64,000 nucleotides of DNA, from assembly GCF_042684865.1 (NCBI RefSeq), contig NZ_JBHUML010000002.1:558001-622000 (forward strand), read 5' to 3'. The notes under the pieces were generated by a model, which saw nothing but the letters and a program-made list of their open reading frames with translations, was not told the origin of the DNA and did no database searches. Made by a program: the position numbers and the translations under genes. The DNA comes from Salibacterium lacus (GTDB lineage Bacteria; Bacillota; Bacilli; Bacillales; Marinococcaceae). Below, piece by piece: positions 24,175 to 33,344 of the stretch. Positions within the stretch are counted from its first letter, which is position 1. Each line of letters opens with the position of its first letter.

Positions 24175-26040
24175 TTGGATCTTCAAGTAAACAACAGCCC
24201 GTTCAACCAAGATCAAATCGATCTCTTAAACCGTCTGCTGCCAACTCTCACTGAACAGCAGAAAATCTGGCTCAGCGGTTATATCGCAGCTGCACCTTCC
24301 GCGCTGTCCACTGAAACAACCGCTGCGGCGCAGGCTCCGGCTGCCCAAGCGCCTCTGCAGGCCGAGCCGCAGGAGCCTGAGGTATCAAAAGAGGTGACTA
24401 TTTTGTTTGGCTCCCAGACCGGCAACGGTCAGGGGATTGCCGAAGAACTTTCCGGAAAGCTGGAAGCCCGGGACTACAATGTTACCCTTTCTGCGATGGA
24501 TCAATTTAAAACAAATGCACTGAAAAAAGTGGAGAACCTCTTTATCATTGTCAGCACACACGGAGAAGGAGATCCACCTGACAACGCCATTTCGTTTCAT
24601 GAATTCCTACACGGCCGGAAAGCACCGAAACTGGAAAATGTCCATTATTCGGTTCTGGCGCTCGGCGACACATCGTATGAGCATTTCTGTCAGACCGGCA
24701 GGGAGTTTGATAAGCGTCTGGAGGAACTTGGCGGCGACCGGCTGTATGACCGGGTCGAGTGCGACGTCGATTTTGATGAAGATGCTGCGGAATGGGTCGA
24801 AGGTGTCGTTGAAACATTAAATAAGGAAGTGGAACAAAGTAAAACACAGGTTTCTCAAGCCGTCCCCCAACCGGTGGGCGCAGGTGCTCCGGCACCGGCT
24901 GAATCGAAGCCGGCCCATTCCAGAACCAATCCTTTTCAGGCCGAACTGCTTGAAAATATCAATCTGAGCGGCAGAGGATCCAATAAAGAAACGAGACATC
25001 TGGAACTGTCACTCGAAGATTCCGGTCTTGAATTTGCTCCCGGCGACAGCGTCGGGGTGTATCCGGAGAATGAACCGGAGCTCGTGGAAAAGCTCATGGA
25101 TGAAATGAGCTGGGATCCGGATGAACTCGTTGTTGTCAACAAAAAAGGAGATACAAAAACGGTCCGGGAAGCTCTTACAGGTACGTATGAAATTACCGTC
25201 CTCACGAAACCGCTTCTTGAAAAAGCAGCACCGCTTTCAGATAATGAAAAGCTGCATGACCTGGTGAAAGAAGGAAACGAAGATGCATTGCGCGAGTATA
25301 TTTACGGAAGGGATTTAATAGACCTTGGAAGGGACTTTATGCCTTGGAATGTGCCGGTCAGCGAGTTCCTCCCGATTCTCCGCAAAATTCCGCCGCGCCT
25401 TTATTCCATTGCAAGCAGCAGTGAGGCCAACCCGGAAGAAGTGCATTTAACGATTGGAACTGTTCGGTATGATGCCCACGGCCGCAGTCGGACAGGAGTC
25501 TGCTCCGGACAATGCGCAGAGAGGGCTGCAATTGGGGAAAAACTCCCTGTCTTCATCCAGAAAAATCCGAATTTCAAACTTCCGGAAGATACGGATACGC
25601 CGATTATTATGATTGGTCCGGGAACCGGAGCGGCACCGTTTCGAGCATTTCTTGAAGAGCGGGAGGAACAGGAAGCACAGGGGAAATCATGGTTCTTTTT
25701 TGGAGAACAGCATTTCTCGACGGATTTTCTGTACCAGGTGGAGTGGCAGCGCTGGCTGAAAGAAGGCGTATTGACAAAAATGGACGTAGCATTCTCCCGC
25801 GATATGGAGGAAAAAGTGTACGTGCAGCACCGCATGCTTGAAAAGAGCCGGGACTTCTATGCCTGGCTCATGGATGGCGCGATTGTGTACGTGTGTGGAG
25901 ATGAAGAATATATGGCAAGTGACGTGCACGAGGCGATGAAAACCATTCTGCAGCAGGAAGGCAGTATGAGCGAAGAGGATGCAGACGCCTATCTGGAAGA
26001 TCTGCAGCAGCAAAAACGCTATCAGCGTGATGTATATTAA
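24175..26040 (+). CDS. cysJ: Sulfite reductase [NADPH] flavoprotein alpha subunit
   Basis: 621 residues from a TTG start behind GAGGTGA. Domain order: N-terminal helical segment; Ala/Pro-rich linker; flavodoxin domain (ILFGSQTGNGQGIAEEL, FMN) at ~70-215; a second Ala/Pro-rich linker; FAD domain with RLYSIASSS and GVCSGQCAER; NADPH domain with IGPGTGAAPFRAF and F-F-G-E-Q; C-terminus YQRDVY. It passes electrons from NADPH to CysI, which reduces sulfite to sulfide for cysteine synthesis. cysI follows 23 bases later. Confidence 0.95.
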   Translation: MDLQVNNSPFNQDQIDLLNRLLPTLTEQQKIWLSGYIAAAPSALSTETTAAAQAPAAQAPLQAEPQEPEVSKEVTILFGSQTGNGQGIAEELSGKLEARDYNVTLSAMDQFKTNALKKVENLFIIVSTHGEGDPPDNAISFHEFLHGRKAPKLENVHYSVLALGDTSYEHFCQTGREFDKRLEELGGDRLYDRVECDVDFDEDAAEWVEGVVETLNKEVEQSKTQVSQAVPQPVGAGAPAPAESKPAHSRTNPFQAELLENINLSGRGSNKETRHLELSLEDSGLEFAPGDSVGVYPENEPELVEKLMDEMSWDPDELVVVNKKGDTKTVREALTGTYEITVLTKPLLEKAAPLSDNEKLHDLVKEGNEDALREYIYGRDLIDLGRDFMPWNVPVSEFLPILRKIPPRLYSIASSSEANPEEVHLTIGTVRYDAHGRSRTGVCSGQCAERAAIGEKLPVFIQKNPNFKLPEDTDTPIIMIGPGTGAAPFRAFLEEREEQEAQGKSWFFFGEQHFSTDFLYQVEWQRWLKEGVLTKMDVAFSRDMEEKVYVQHRMLEKSRDFYAWLMDGAIVYVCGDEEYMASDVHEAMKTILQQEGSMSEEDADAYLEDLQQQKRYQRDVY

Positions 26041-26063
26041 TCAGTGAGGGAAGGAGAACCACC

Positions 26064-27785
26064 ATGGAAAACAAACAGACAACTCCGATCCAGCAGGGCC
26101 CGCCCAGTGACAATGAACGAATAAAACGGGAAAGTAATTACCTCCGCGGTACGATCGAAGAGTCTCTGGCCGATCCTCTCACGGCTGATATATCGGCTGA
26201 TGACGCCCAGTTAACAAAGTTTCACGGCAGTTACATGCAGGATGACCGGGACCTTCGAAACGAAAGACGCAGACAAAAGCTTGAACCAGCCTACTCCTTT
26301 ATGGTGAGAGTGCGGCTTCCAGGAGGGACGGCCACGCCGGATCAGTGGCTCACGATGGACCGTATTGCACATGACTACGGAAATGGTACGCTTCGGCTGA
26401 CAACACGGCAAACCTTTCAGATGCACGGCATTCTGAAGTGGAACATGAAAAAGAACATGCAGGCCATGAATGACGCCATGCTCGATACGATTGCAGCCTG
26501 CGGCGACGTAAACCGCAATGTGATGGCTGCTCCTAATCCATATGAGTCCGATGTTCATGAAGAAGTACAGGAAGCTGCCAAAAACATCAGCGAACATCTT
26601 CTTCCGCAGACAAAAGCGTATCACGAAATCTGGCTCAATGAAGAAAAAGTGGTGGACAGCTCAGAAGAAACGGAGCCATTGTACAAAGACGTATACCTGC
26701 CGCGTAAATTTAAAATCGGCATTGCCGTGCCGCCGTCTAATGATATTGATGTATTTTCACAGGACATTGGTTTGATTGCCATTGTCGAAAATGGAGCCCT
26801 GCAGGGTTTTAATATCGCTGTCGGAGGCGGTCTTGGCATGACACACGGAGAAACAGACACCTACCCGCAGCTGGGACGGGTGATTGGATTCTGTCCGGCG
26901 GACCATATCGTGGAGGCATGTGAAAAACTGCTGACGATCCAGCGGGATTACGGCAACCGCTCCAACCGTAAAAATGCACGGTTTAAATATACGATCGATG
27001 CACGGGGGCTCGAATGGCTGCAAACGGAATTAACGGAGCGGCTCGGCTGGAGTCTGGAAGAGGAGCGTCCGTATCATTTTGATTCAAACGGGGACCGCTA
27101 CGGCTGGATGAAAGGAAGCAACAACCGCTGGCACTTGACGCTCTTCATTGAAAACGGTCGTATTAAAGACACAGAAGAGTATCAGCTCATGACAGCCCTT
27201 CGGGAAATCGCCAAGGTTCATACCGGTGAATTCCGTCTCAGTCCCAACCAGAACCTTATCATCGGGAACGTGACGAGCCAGAAAAAGAAAAAAATTAATG
27301 AACTCGTCGAGCAGTACGGTCTATCCGACGGAGAGAGAGACTCAGCTCTGCGCCGAAACGCCATGGCATGTGTAGCATTCCCGACATGCGGGCTTGCAAT
27401 GGCCGAATCCGAACGGTATCTCCCGTCCCTTCTTGAAAAACTGGAAGCGACGATGGATGAAGCCGGGATCAGGGATAATGAAATCACGATCCGCATGACC
27501 GGCTGTCCGAACGGCTGCGCCCGGTCCACCCTTGGAGAAATCGGCTTTATCGGGAAAGGTCCCGGCAAATACAATTTGTATCTCGGCGGCGGTTTTGCCG
27601 GGGAACGTCTGAATAAACTGTACCGGGAAAATATCGGCGAAGAAGAAATATTGAATATTCTCCAGCCGATGCTGCGTGAATATGCTACAGAACGCCAGGA
27701 TGGCGAACCTTTCGGCGATTATGTCATCCGCGCAGCATACATTGACGCTGTGGAGGACGGACTTCAATTTCATGCTTCTTCCTGA
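26064..27785 (+). CDS. cysI: Sulfite reductase hemoprotein beta subunit
   Basis: 573 residues, as in B. subtilis CysI. The four cysteines that hold the [4Fe-4S]/sirohaem centre are visible as CVAFPTC and, about 65 residues later, TGCPNGC. L-R-L-T-T-R-Q-T-F-Q near residue 110 contacts sirohaem. It carries out the six-electron reduction of sulfite to sulfide in the cytoplasm with CysJ. Ribosome site GGAAGGAGA; a terminator follows the stop. Confidence 0.96.
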   Translation: MENKQTTPIQQGPPSDNERIKRESNYLRGTIEESLADPLTADISADDAQLTKFHGSYMQDDRDLRNERRRQKLEPAYSFMVRVRLPGGTATPDQWLTMDRIAHDYGNGTLRLTTRQTFQMHGILKWNMKKNMQAMNDAMLDTIAACGDVNRNVMAAPNPYESDVHEEVQEAAKNISEHLLPQTKAYHEIWLNEEKVVDSSEETEPLYKDVYLPRKFKIGIAVPPSNDIDVFSQDIGLIAIVENGALQGFNIAVGGGLGMTHGETDTYPQLGRVIGFCPADHIVEACEKLLTIQRDYGNRSNRKNARFKYTIDARGLEWLQTELTERLGWSLEEERPYHFDSNGDRYGWMKGSNNRWHLTLFIENGRIKDTEEYQLMTALREIAKVHTGEFRLSPNQNLIIGNVTSQKKKKINELVEQYGLSDGERDSALRRNAMACVAFPTCGLAMAESERYLPSLLEKLEATMDEAGIRDNEITIRMTGCPNGCARSTLGEIGFIGKGPGKYNLYLGGGFAGERLNKLYRENIGEEEILNILQPMLREYATERQDGEPFGDYVIRAAYIDAVEDGLQFHASS

Positions 27786-27798
27786 TTCGTTAATGGTT

Positions 27799-27828
27799 AC
27801 AGGGTTCCAGATGGAGCCCTGTTTTTTT
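27799..27828 (+). terminator. cysJI terminator
   Basis: ACAGGG-T-TCC (27799-27808) pairs with GGA-G-CCCTGT, with one G·T/mismatch position, then seven T. Confidence 0.85.
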
Positions 27829-27879
27829 GTATAGCAGACATCGAAGCGGAAAACCTAATATCAAAAGGAGGTTGTGCAT

Positions 27880-28071
27880 ATGACAAGAGGACAGACAAGA
27901 AACAATCAGCATAAATCGAAGGCCAAATTATCCCAGACACCGCAGAAGGATATTAAGCAGGATGGCATAGATGTGGAATTCTCAGAAGAAACAGCGGATC
28001 TTGAAGACAAAGAATCCCAGCAGCGATCCCGTGCCGCAGATCAGCGTGCCCAACAACATGATCATTCTTAA
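27880..28071 (+). CDS. yfhD: YfhD-like small hydrophilic protein
   Basis: 63 residues from ATG 27880 (ribosome site AAAGGAGG). The pattern D-V-E-F-S-E-E-T-A-D-L-E-D near the middle and the Ala/Arg-rich end R-A-A-D-Q-R-A-Q-Q match the short YfhD family of Bacillus (E-F-S-E-E-L-A-D, then K-A-A-D-A-R-A-Q). It is highly charged and probably disordered. Function is unknown. Confidence 0.7.
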   Translation: MTRGQTRNNQHKSKAKLSQTPQKDIKQDGIDVEFSEETADLEDKESQQRSRAADQRAQQHDHS

Positions 28072-28203
28072 GTCTGTTTTAAAAAGCAGCAGAAGCCGAT
28101 CATGGCAATATAAGGTATGATAATCTCACGGTCCCCTGTTCAAACTACAGATGTGGGGACCAATTCTCCATGCTTCACTTCGAAGAAAAAGGGGAATAAA
28201 AGC

Positions 28204-28470
28204 ATGTATAACTTTCGCTGGAATGTTCCTTTCATGCAGATGGGCCGCCGACGAGGCTTTATGGGATGGAACAATCGAAGAAACCGAAACTGGGGAAGAT
28301 GGAGCATGTTCATGACATTGCTCGGTGCCGGCGCGGGGGCAGCCTGGTTCGGTCTGACCCGCCAGGAACAGGCCGATGGTGAAAAAACGGTACAGGAACG
28401 ATTCACAGACATTCCCGACCGTACAGAAACAGCTTTTGCACGTGAATTCATGACAGATGAATCAGAGTAA
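28204..28470 (+). CDS. Hypothetical small protein with one membrane segment
   Basis: 88 residues from ATG 28204 (AAAGGGG upstream). A basic, Arg/Trp-rich N-terminal part (GRRRGFMGWNNRRNRNWGRW) leads into a single hydrophobic segment (FMTLLGAGAGAAWFGL) and an acidic soluble tail. This resembles small envelope proteins found in Bacillaceae, but I cannot name a family. It has its own strong terminator. Confidence 0.65.
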   Translation: MYNFRWNVPFMQMGRRRGFMGWNNRRNRNWGRWSMFMTLLGAGAGAAWFGLTRQEQADGEKTVQERFTDIPDRTETAFAREFMTDESE

Positions 28471-28482
28471 TAAGGGAAAAGG

Positions 28483-28516
28483 AACAGAGATCAGGAACAA
28501 CTTCCTGATCTCTGTT
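28483..28516 (+). terminator. Strong terminator
   Basis: Perfect 15-bp stem, AACAGAGATCAGGAA (28483-28497) with 28502-28516, loop of 4. Confidence 0.85.
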
Positions 28517-28619
28517 TATTTACAATCATTTTATTATGTTAATTAAAATTGTGGCACGTAATCAAGGTATAAATGTGGAAACAAAAAACATAATAACAAA
28601 AAGGAAGGAGGAAGGAGAA

Positions 28620-30152
28620 ATGAAGAATAGTGCCGTCGGGTGGGTTTTTTATATAACAATCGGTATTTTGGTTTTGGCGGTCATTCTGGGGGCGGCAGCA
28701 CCTCATGTGCTTGAAGGTGTAACAGCATCGGCCCAGGCTTTTATATCGGAACGCTTCGGCTGGTATTATTTGATTGTTGTTTCTCTATTTGTCCTCGTAT
28801 GTCTGTATATTATTGTAAGCCCCTATGGGAAGATAAAGCTTGGAAAACCAGACGATAAACCGGATTATAATATGGTTACGTGGTTTGCGATGTTATTCAG
28901 TGCAGGCATGGGGATCGGGCTTGTGTTCTGGGGAGCAGCGGAACCGATACACCACTATGCGGTGAATTCTCCTACAACCGATGTAAAAACGCCCGAAGCC
29001 ATCAAAGAGGCGATGCGGTTTACTTTTTTCCACTGGGGCATTCATGCCTGGGCTATTTACGCGGTTATCGCGTTATGTCTTGCGTATTTTAAATTCAGGC
29101 GGGGTGCAAGCGGAACCGTGAGCTCTTCCTTAAATGTTTTGATGAATACAGACGGAGCACTTGGTAAAAGCATTGATATTATCGCTGTCACAGCAACGGT
29201 AACCGGTGTGGCTACGACACTTGGGTTCGGAGCCGTGCAGATCAATGGAGGCCTGTCGTTTATCACCGATCTTGGCATCGGGTTTTGGATTCAGTTTGCC
29301 ATTATTGCGGTTGTCACTGTTTTGTTTCTGATCTCTGCCTCGACCGGACTGAACAAGGGAATACGCATATTAAGCAACACCAATATGGTTCTTGCCCTGC
29401 TGTTATTCGTCTTTATTCTGATTGTCGGGCCGACATTGTATATGCTGAACTTATTCACGAATACACTTGGAACATACATTCAAACCCTGCCGGCCATGAG
29501 TTTCCGCATTGCACCGTTTACAGAGAACGCAAGAGAATGGATCAACGACTGGACGATTTTTTACTGGGCATGGTGGATCGCCTGGTCCCCTTTTGTAGGT
29601 ACATTTATTGCGCGGGTTTCAAAAGGCAGGACCCTGCGGCAGTTTACAGCCGGTGTGCTGTTGGTACCTCCTCTTGTCACCTTTTTGTGGTTTTCGGTAT
29701 TTGGAGGTGCTTCGATTTTATTGGAATCAGAAGGCACAGCGGCCATCTCCGAATTGGCTGAAGAAGAAGCATTATTCGGGGTCTTCGAGCATTATCCTTA
29801 TGGCATTGCAATGTCCATCCTGGCGATGGGATTGATCAGCGTCTTTTTTATCACATCAGCTGATTCGGCTACATTTGTACTCGGAATGCAGACTTCAAAC
29901 GGAACCATGAATCCTGCCGTCAAAGTCAAATTCACATGGGGAATTATGTTATCCGCCACAGCTGTCATTCTGCTTTATTCCGGCGGGCTGCAGGCACTTG
30001 AAAATACAATGATTGTCGCTGCTTTCCCTTTTTCCATCATTATGATCATGATGGTGCTGTCGTTACTTAAGGCATTAAAAGAAGAAAAACCCGCACTGCA
30101 GGCCGAAAAAGAGAGAAAAAAGAGCAGAAGAAATAAAGAAAATAACGAATAA
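28620..30152 (+). CDS. BCCT-family betaine/carnitine/choline transporter (OpuD/BetL-like)
   Basis: 510 residues from ATG 28620, preceded by GGAAGGAGGAAGGAG. Twelve predicted helices; the signature MGIGLVFWGAAEPIHHY at about residues 95-111 and the Trp-rich FYWAWWIAWSPFVGTFIARVSKGRTLRQF at about 315-345 define the family. It is a sodium-coupled importer of glycine betaine or related compatible solutes at the cell membrane. The C-terminal tail is strongly charged, as in osmosensing BCCT carriers. Which of OpuD or BetL it best matches cannot be settled here. Confidence 0.92.
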   Translation: MKNSAVGWVFYITIGILVLAVILGAAAPHVLEGVTASAQAFISERFGWYYLIVVSLFVLVCLYIIVSPYGKIKLGKPDDKPDYNMVTWFAMLFSAGMGIGLVFWGAAEPIHHYAVNSPTTDVKTPEAIKEAMRFTFFHWGIHAWAIYAVIALCLAYFKFRRGASGTVSSSLNVLMNTDGALGKSIDIIAVTATVTGVATTLGFGAVQINGGLSFITDLGIGFWIQFAIIAVVTVLFLISASTGLNKGIRILSNTNMVLALLLFVFILIVGPTLYMLNLFTNTLGTYIQTLPAMSFRIAPFTENAREWINDWTIFYWAWWIAWSPFVGTFIARVSKGRTLRQFTAGVLLVPPLVTFLWFSVFGGASILLESEGTAAISELAEEEALFGVFEHYPYGIAMSILAMGLISVFFITSADSATFVLGMQTSNGTMNPAVKVKFTWGIMLSATAVILLYSGGLQALENTMIVAAFPFSIIMIMMVLSLLKALKEEKPALQAEKERKKSRRNKENNE

Positions 30153-30247
30153 AAGAGAATCTTTTGTATTATAAGGTTCGTACATTTATCCTTTCCTTCT
30201 TCAAAGAACAGGGCTGAGGGTTGAAGGAAGAGAGGTGGAGAAATAAG

Positions 30248-31444
30248 ATGGAAGATAAAAAATGGGACTTGATGGCACTGGCCTCCATTCCTTTCATGAT
30301 GACGCTGGGAAATTCAATGTTCATCCCGGTTCTGCCGGTCATTGAGCGTGAAATCAATATCACTGCGTTTCAATCCAGTTTAATCATATCGGCATATTCT
30401 ATTACAGCCATTCTCTGTATTCCGGTATCGGGGTACCTTTCGGATAAATGGGGCAGGAAAAAAATAATGGTTCCGAGTCTGCTGGTGGTTGCTGCAGGTG
30501 GGGCAGTATCGGCTTTTGCTGCCTGGCAGCTGGATAAGCCTTATCTCCTTATTCTGCTCGGGCGGATCGTGCAGGGAGTTGGTTCAGCCGGTGCATTCCC
30601 GGTCGTTTTACCTACTGTGGGTGATATATTCAAGGAGGAAGAGCAGGTAAGCCACGGACTGGGAATAATTGAAACAGCGAATACACTCGGAAAAGTATTA
30701 AGCCCTATCATCGGAGCACTGCTGGCTGTCCTGGTGTGGTATATGCCTTTTATGTCTGTGCCGGTGCTTTCCATGGTCTCGGTTCTACTCGTCTGGTTTC
30801 TGGTGAAAGTTCCCCAAACGAAGCAGAAAGAGGATAAACCTTTCTCCGTTTTTCTCACAGGTATTAAAAAAACCTTTCATTTTAACGGGCGCTGGCTGTA
30901 TACTGTTTTTTTCATCGGCGGCATATTGATGTTCGTTTTATTTGGCGTGCTGTTTCATTTATCTTCTCTGTTGGAAGATCAATATTACATAAAAGGTGCT
31001 GTTAAAGGCTTGCTGCTGGCCGTTCCGCTTCTCTTTTTATGCTCGATTTCCTATTTAAGTGGAAAACTGATCGGGGAAAACAAACAAAAAATGAGAGGAT
31101 TTATCCTAATCGGCGCTGCTCTTACGACCATTTCTTTGGTTTTTGTAAAGGAAGACATGAGCTTAATATGGCTTCTGGCTCTTTTATCTTCTGCCGGCAT
31201 CGGGATTGGAATGGCTCTGCCCTGTCTTGATGCGCTTATTACTGAAGGGATTAAAAAAGAAGAAAGAGGCCTCGTAACTTCCTTTTACAGCAGCATGCGG
31301 TTTGTTGGAGTAGCTGCCGGCCCGCCGGTCACCGCCTTACTGATGAAGCATCAATCTGATGTCATTTATTTTGTTCTGGGCGCCGCTTCCTCCCTTATCA
31401 TCGCTGCCGCTTTTGCCGGGATCAGACCATCAAAAAACTCATAA
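30248..31444 (+). CDS. MFS transporter (DHA1-type)
   Basis: 398 residues from ATG 30248 (ribosome site GAGGTGGAG). About twelve helices; G-Y-L-S-D-K-W-G-R-K-K is the loop 2-3 signature of the major facilitator superfamily and R-I-V-Q-G-V-G-S-A-G-A the helix-4 drug:H+ antiporter motif. Export of a drug or metabolite is likely; the substrate is unknown. No regulator is next to it. Confidence 0.88.
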   Translation: MEDKKWDLMALASIPFMMTLGNSMFIPVLPVIEREINITAFQSSLIISAYSITAILCIPVSGYLSDKWGRKKIMVPSLLVVAAGGAVSAFAAWQLDKPYLLILLGRIVQGVGSAGAFPVVLPTVGDIFKEEEQVSHGLGIIETANTLGKVLSPIIGALLAVLVWYMPFMSVPVLSMVSVLLVWFLVKVPQTKQKEDKPFSVFLTGIKKTFHFNGRWLYTVFFIGGILMFVLFGVLFHLSSLLEDQYYIKGAVKGLLLAVPLLFLCSISYLSGKLIGENKQKMRGFILIGAALTTISLVFVKEDMSLIWLLALLSSAGIGIGMALPCLDALITEGIKKEERGLVTSFYSSMRFVGVAAGPPVTALLMKHQSDVIYFVLGAASSLIIAAAFAGIRPSKNS

Positions 31445-31643
31445 TTTCCCTGACAGGCGAATGTACTAAATGCCTTCAGCCGGGAATTCGTTTTACAATT
31501 GGACCGCTTCTTTTCCTATCGGTTCTTAGGAACAGCAGAACGCATAATATGAGACTCGCTTCTTATTTTTTGCTTCTGTATCCAAATTCATGTTTATGAA
31601 TAATGCAAAAGGGGGAGATGGGGTAGCGAAGGAGGTTGATGAT

Positions 31644-32258
31644 ATGAAAAAAATCATTGCTGCAGGTTGGACTATTTTATTATTATTCGTTTTTGTCCCG
31701 CAGGTGGAAGCACAGGAAGGTTTACTGCAGCAAGAGGAAGAAGGTCCTAAGGTGACGGAGCTGCAGCAGTCATTAGTTCATATGGGATATTTACATACCA
31801 ATCCCACTGGTTATTACGGTCCCTTAACAAACAACGCGGTACAGGAGTTTCAAAGCGACTTTGGTCTGGCTGTCGACGGGAAAGCCGGGGAGAATACCCT
31901 GCAAAAATTAAATGAAGTAAATAAATTGGCCCGGGTCGTTCACGGGGAAGCCAGAGGTGAAACGTTTAAAGGTCAGGTGGCTGTGGCTGCTGTCATTCAA
32001 AACCGGATTCAATCCTCTGAATTTCCAGGAACAATAGAAGAAGTGATTAAAGAAAAAAACGCGTTCACGGCAGTGCAGGATGGCCAGTATAATTTAGCAC
32101 CCGACCGCACCGCTTATCGTGCTGTGAAGGAAGCTTGGAACGGTTATGATCCATCTAAAGGGTCACATTACTATTACAACCCTGTCCTGGCTACGTCAGA
32201 TTGGATTTGGACGCGGACCGCAAACCTGCAAATTGGAAAACATGTATTTGCTGATTGA
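31644..32258 (+). CDS. Cell-wall hydrolase with peptidoglycan-binding and SleB/CwlJ domains
   Basis: 204 residues from ATG 31644 (ribosome site GAAGGAGG). Signal peptide (residues 1-~23), PG_binding_1 repeat (VTELQQSLVHMGYLHTNPTG to ~90), and a Hydrolase_2 domain with ARVVHGEARGE holding the catalytic glutamate and GSHYYYNP near the end. The order matches SleB, the cortex-lytic enzyme active in germinating spores; SleB paralogues also exist, so I leave the symbol empty. Confidence 0.88.
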   Translation: MKKIIAAGWTILLLFVFVPQVEAQEGLLQQEEEGPKVTELQQSLVHMGYLHTNPTGYYGPLTNNAVQEFQSDFGLAVDGKAGENTLQKLNEVNKLARVVHGEARGETFKGQVAVAAVIQNRIQSSEFPGTIEEVIKEKNAFTAVQDGQYNLAPDRTAYRAVKEAWNGYDPSKGSHYYYNPVLATSDWIWTRTANLQIGKHVFAD

Positions 32259-32263
32259 CACCG

Positions 32264-32308
32264 AGACACAGGAAAGAAAGGTAATACTTCTTTCCTGTGT
32301 CTTTTTTT
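32264..32308 (+). terminator. Terminator after the SleB-like gene
   Basis: AGACACAGGAAAGAA (32264-32278) pairs perfectly with 32288-32302, followed by seven T. Confidence 0.9.
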
Positions 32309-32347
32309 CTTCATTTTACCAGGTTTGAATAAGTACTCCTGGATTTT

Positions 32348-32557
32348 TCATTCCTCATCGTTCACGGACTGCTCCATATTCTCGATATTTTCTCTACGAT
32401 GTTCATTTTTCTCATTAATATTCTGTTTTTCCTCTTCACTCAACGCTTCTCCGTGTTCTTCCGCGAATTCTTCTGTTGTGTGCAGATTCTCTTCTGTCTC
32501 ATTAATGTTCTTTTCCACTGTTTCTTTTCTTCCGGCAGTGCGTTTTGATTCAGCCAT
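32348..32557 (-). CDS. Small acidic hydrophilic protein
   Basis: 69 residues from the ATG at 32557, preceded by AAAAGGAGGG. More than a third of residues are Glu or Asp (T-V-E-K-N-I-N-E-T-E-E-N-L...), with no hydrophobic core and a likely helical or disordered state. No family recognised. Codon use looks like its neighbours. It converges on the SleB-like gene and is divergent from the LysE gene. Confidence 0.65.
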   Translation of the reverse strand: MAESKRTAGRKETVEKNINETEENLHTTEEFAEEHGEALSEEEKQNINEKNEHRRENIENMEQSVNDEE

Positions 32558-32702
32558 TTGTCTTTCCCTCCTTTTATCTTCACTCGTAGTATGTGAAAAA
32601 ACAGAGAAGCTATATACCATGTAAAAAGAAAAAAGTAGTCGTACAAGCTTCCATTCCTAAATATACTCTAAATAAACACTGTATAGAGTAGGAGATGCTC
32701 CA

Positions 32703-33344
32703 ATGAGTGTATTCTTTAGTTATATTTTATTAGGGATAACGCTGGCGGCTCCTATCGGCCCGGTAAATGCAGCTCAATTAGACAAAGGGATTAAAAGTGG
32801 GTTCTGGCATGCCTGGGTTGTTGGAGTAGGGGCTATGATTGCCGATGGATTGTACATGCTTTTCGTTTACCTGGGAGTTGTTCATTTTTTAGAAGTCCCG
32901 ATGGTGAAAACATTTCTCTGGTTGTTTGGATTTTTTATTTTGGTGTATATCGGAGCAGAAAGCGTAAAAGGGGGGAGTGGGGCGCTCACGGTTACGACCC
33001 GCCGAAGCAGTCCACCCCTGATCCATTCTTTCAGCTCTGGTTTTTTTATGAGCTTATGCAACCCATTGTCCATCGTTTTCTGGATCGGAATTTACGGTTC
33101 CATTGTGGCAAAAACGTCAGCTCATCAAAGCATTGAACAACTTTGGCTGTACAGCGCTGCCATTTTTATCGGTGTATCCTTATGGGATGTCACGATGGCA
33201 GGGATGGCCAGCGGTTTTCGAAAATATTTGTCGGAACGTATGCTGGGTTTGATTTCAACCGCCTCAGGCATATGCTTGATTTTGTTCGGTATTTATTTTG
33301 GGTGGGAAGGAGTGAAAGCCTTGCTGGAATTTCGCCGTCATTAA
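32703..33344 (+). CDS. LysE/RhtB-family amino acid exporter
   Basis: 213 residues with about six helices. The N-terminus G-I-T-L-A-A-P-I-G-P-V-N-A and the mid-protein GFFMSLCNPLSIVFWIGIYG are the two family signatures. LysE-type proteins export amino acids such as lysine, threonine or leucine. The 3' end overlaps by 4 bases the convergent amino-acid permease gene; an exporter facing an importer may be coincidence. Confidence 0.88.
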   Translation: MSVFFSYILLGITLAAPIGPVNAAQLDKGIKSGFWHAWVVGVGAMIADGLYMLFVYLGVVHFLEVPMVKTFLWLFGFFILVYIGAESVKGGSGALTVTTRRSSPPLIHSFSSGFFMSLCNPLSIVFWIGIYGSIVAKTSAHQSIEQLWLYSAAIFIGVSLWDVTMAGMASGFRKYLSERMLGLISTASGICLILFGIYFGWEGVKALLEFRRH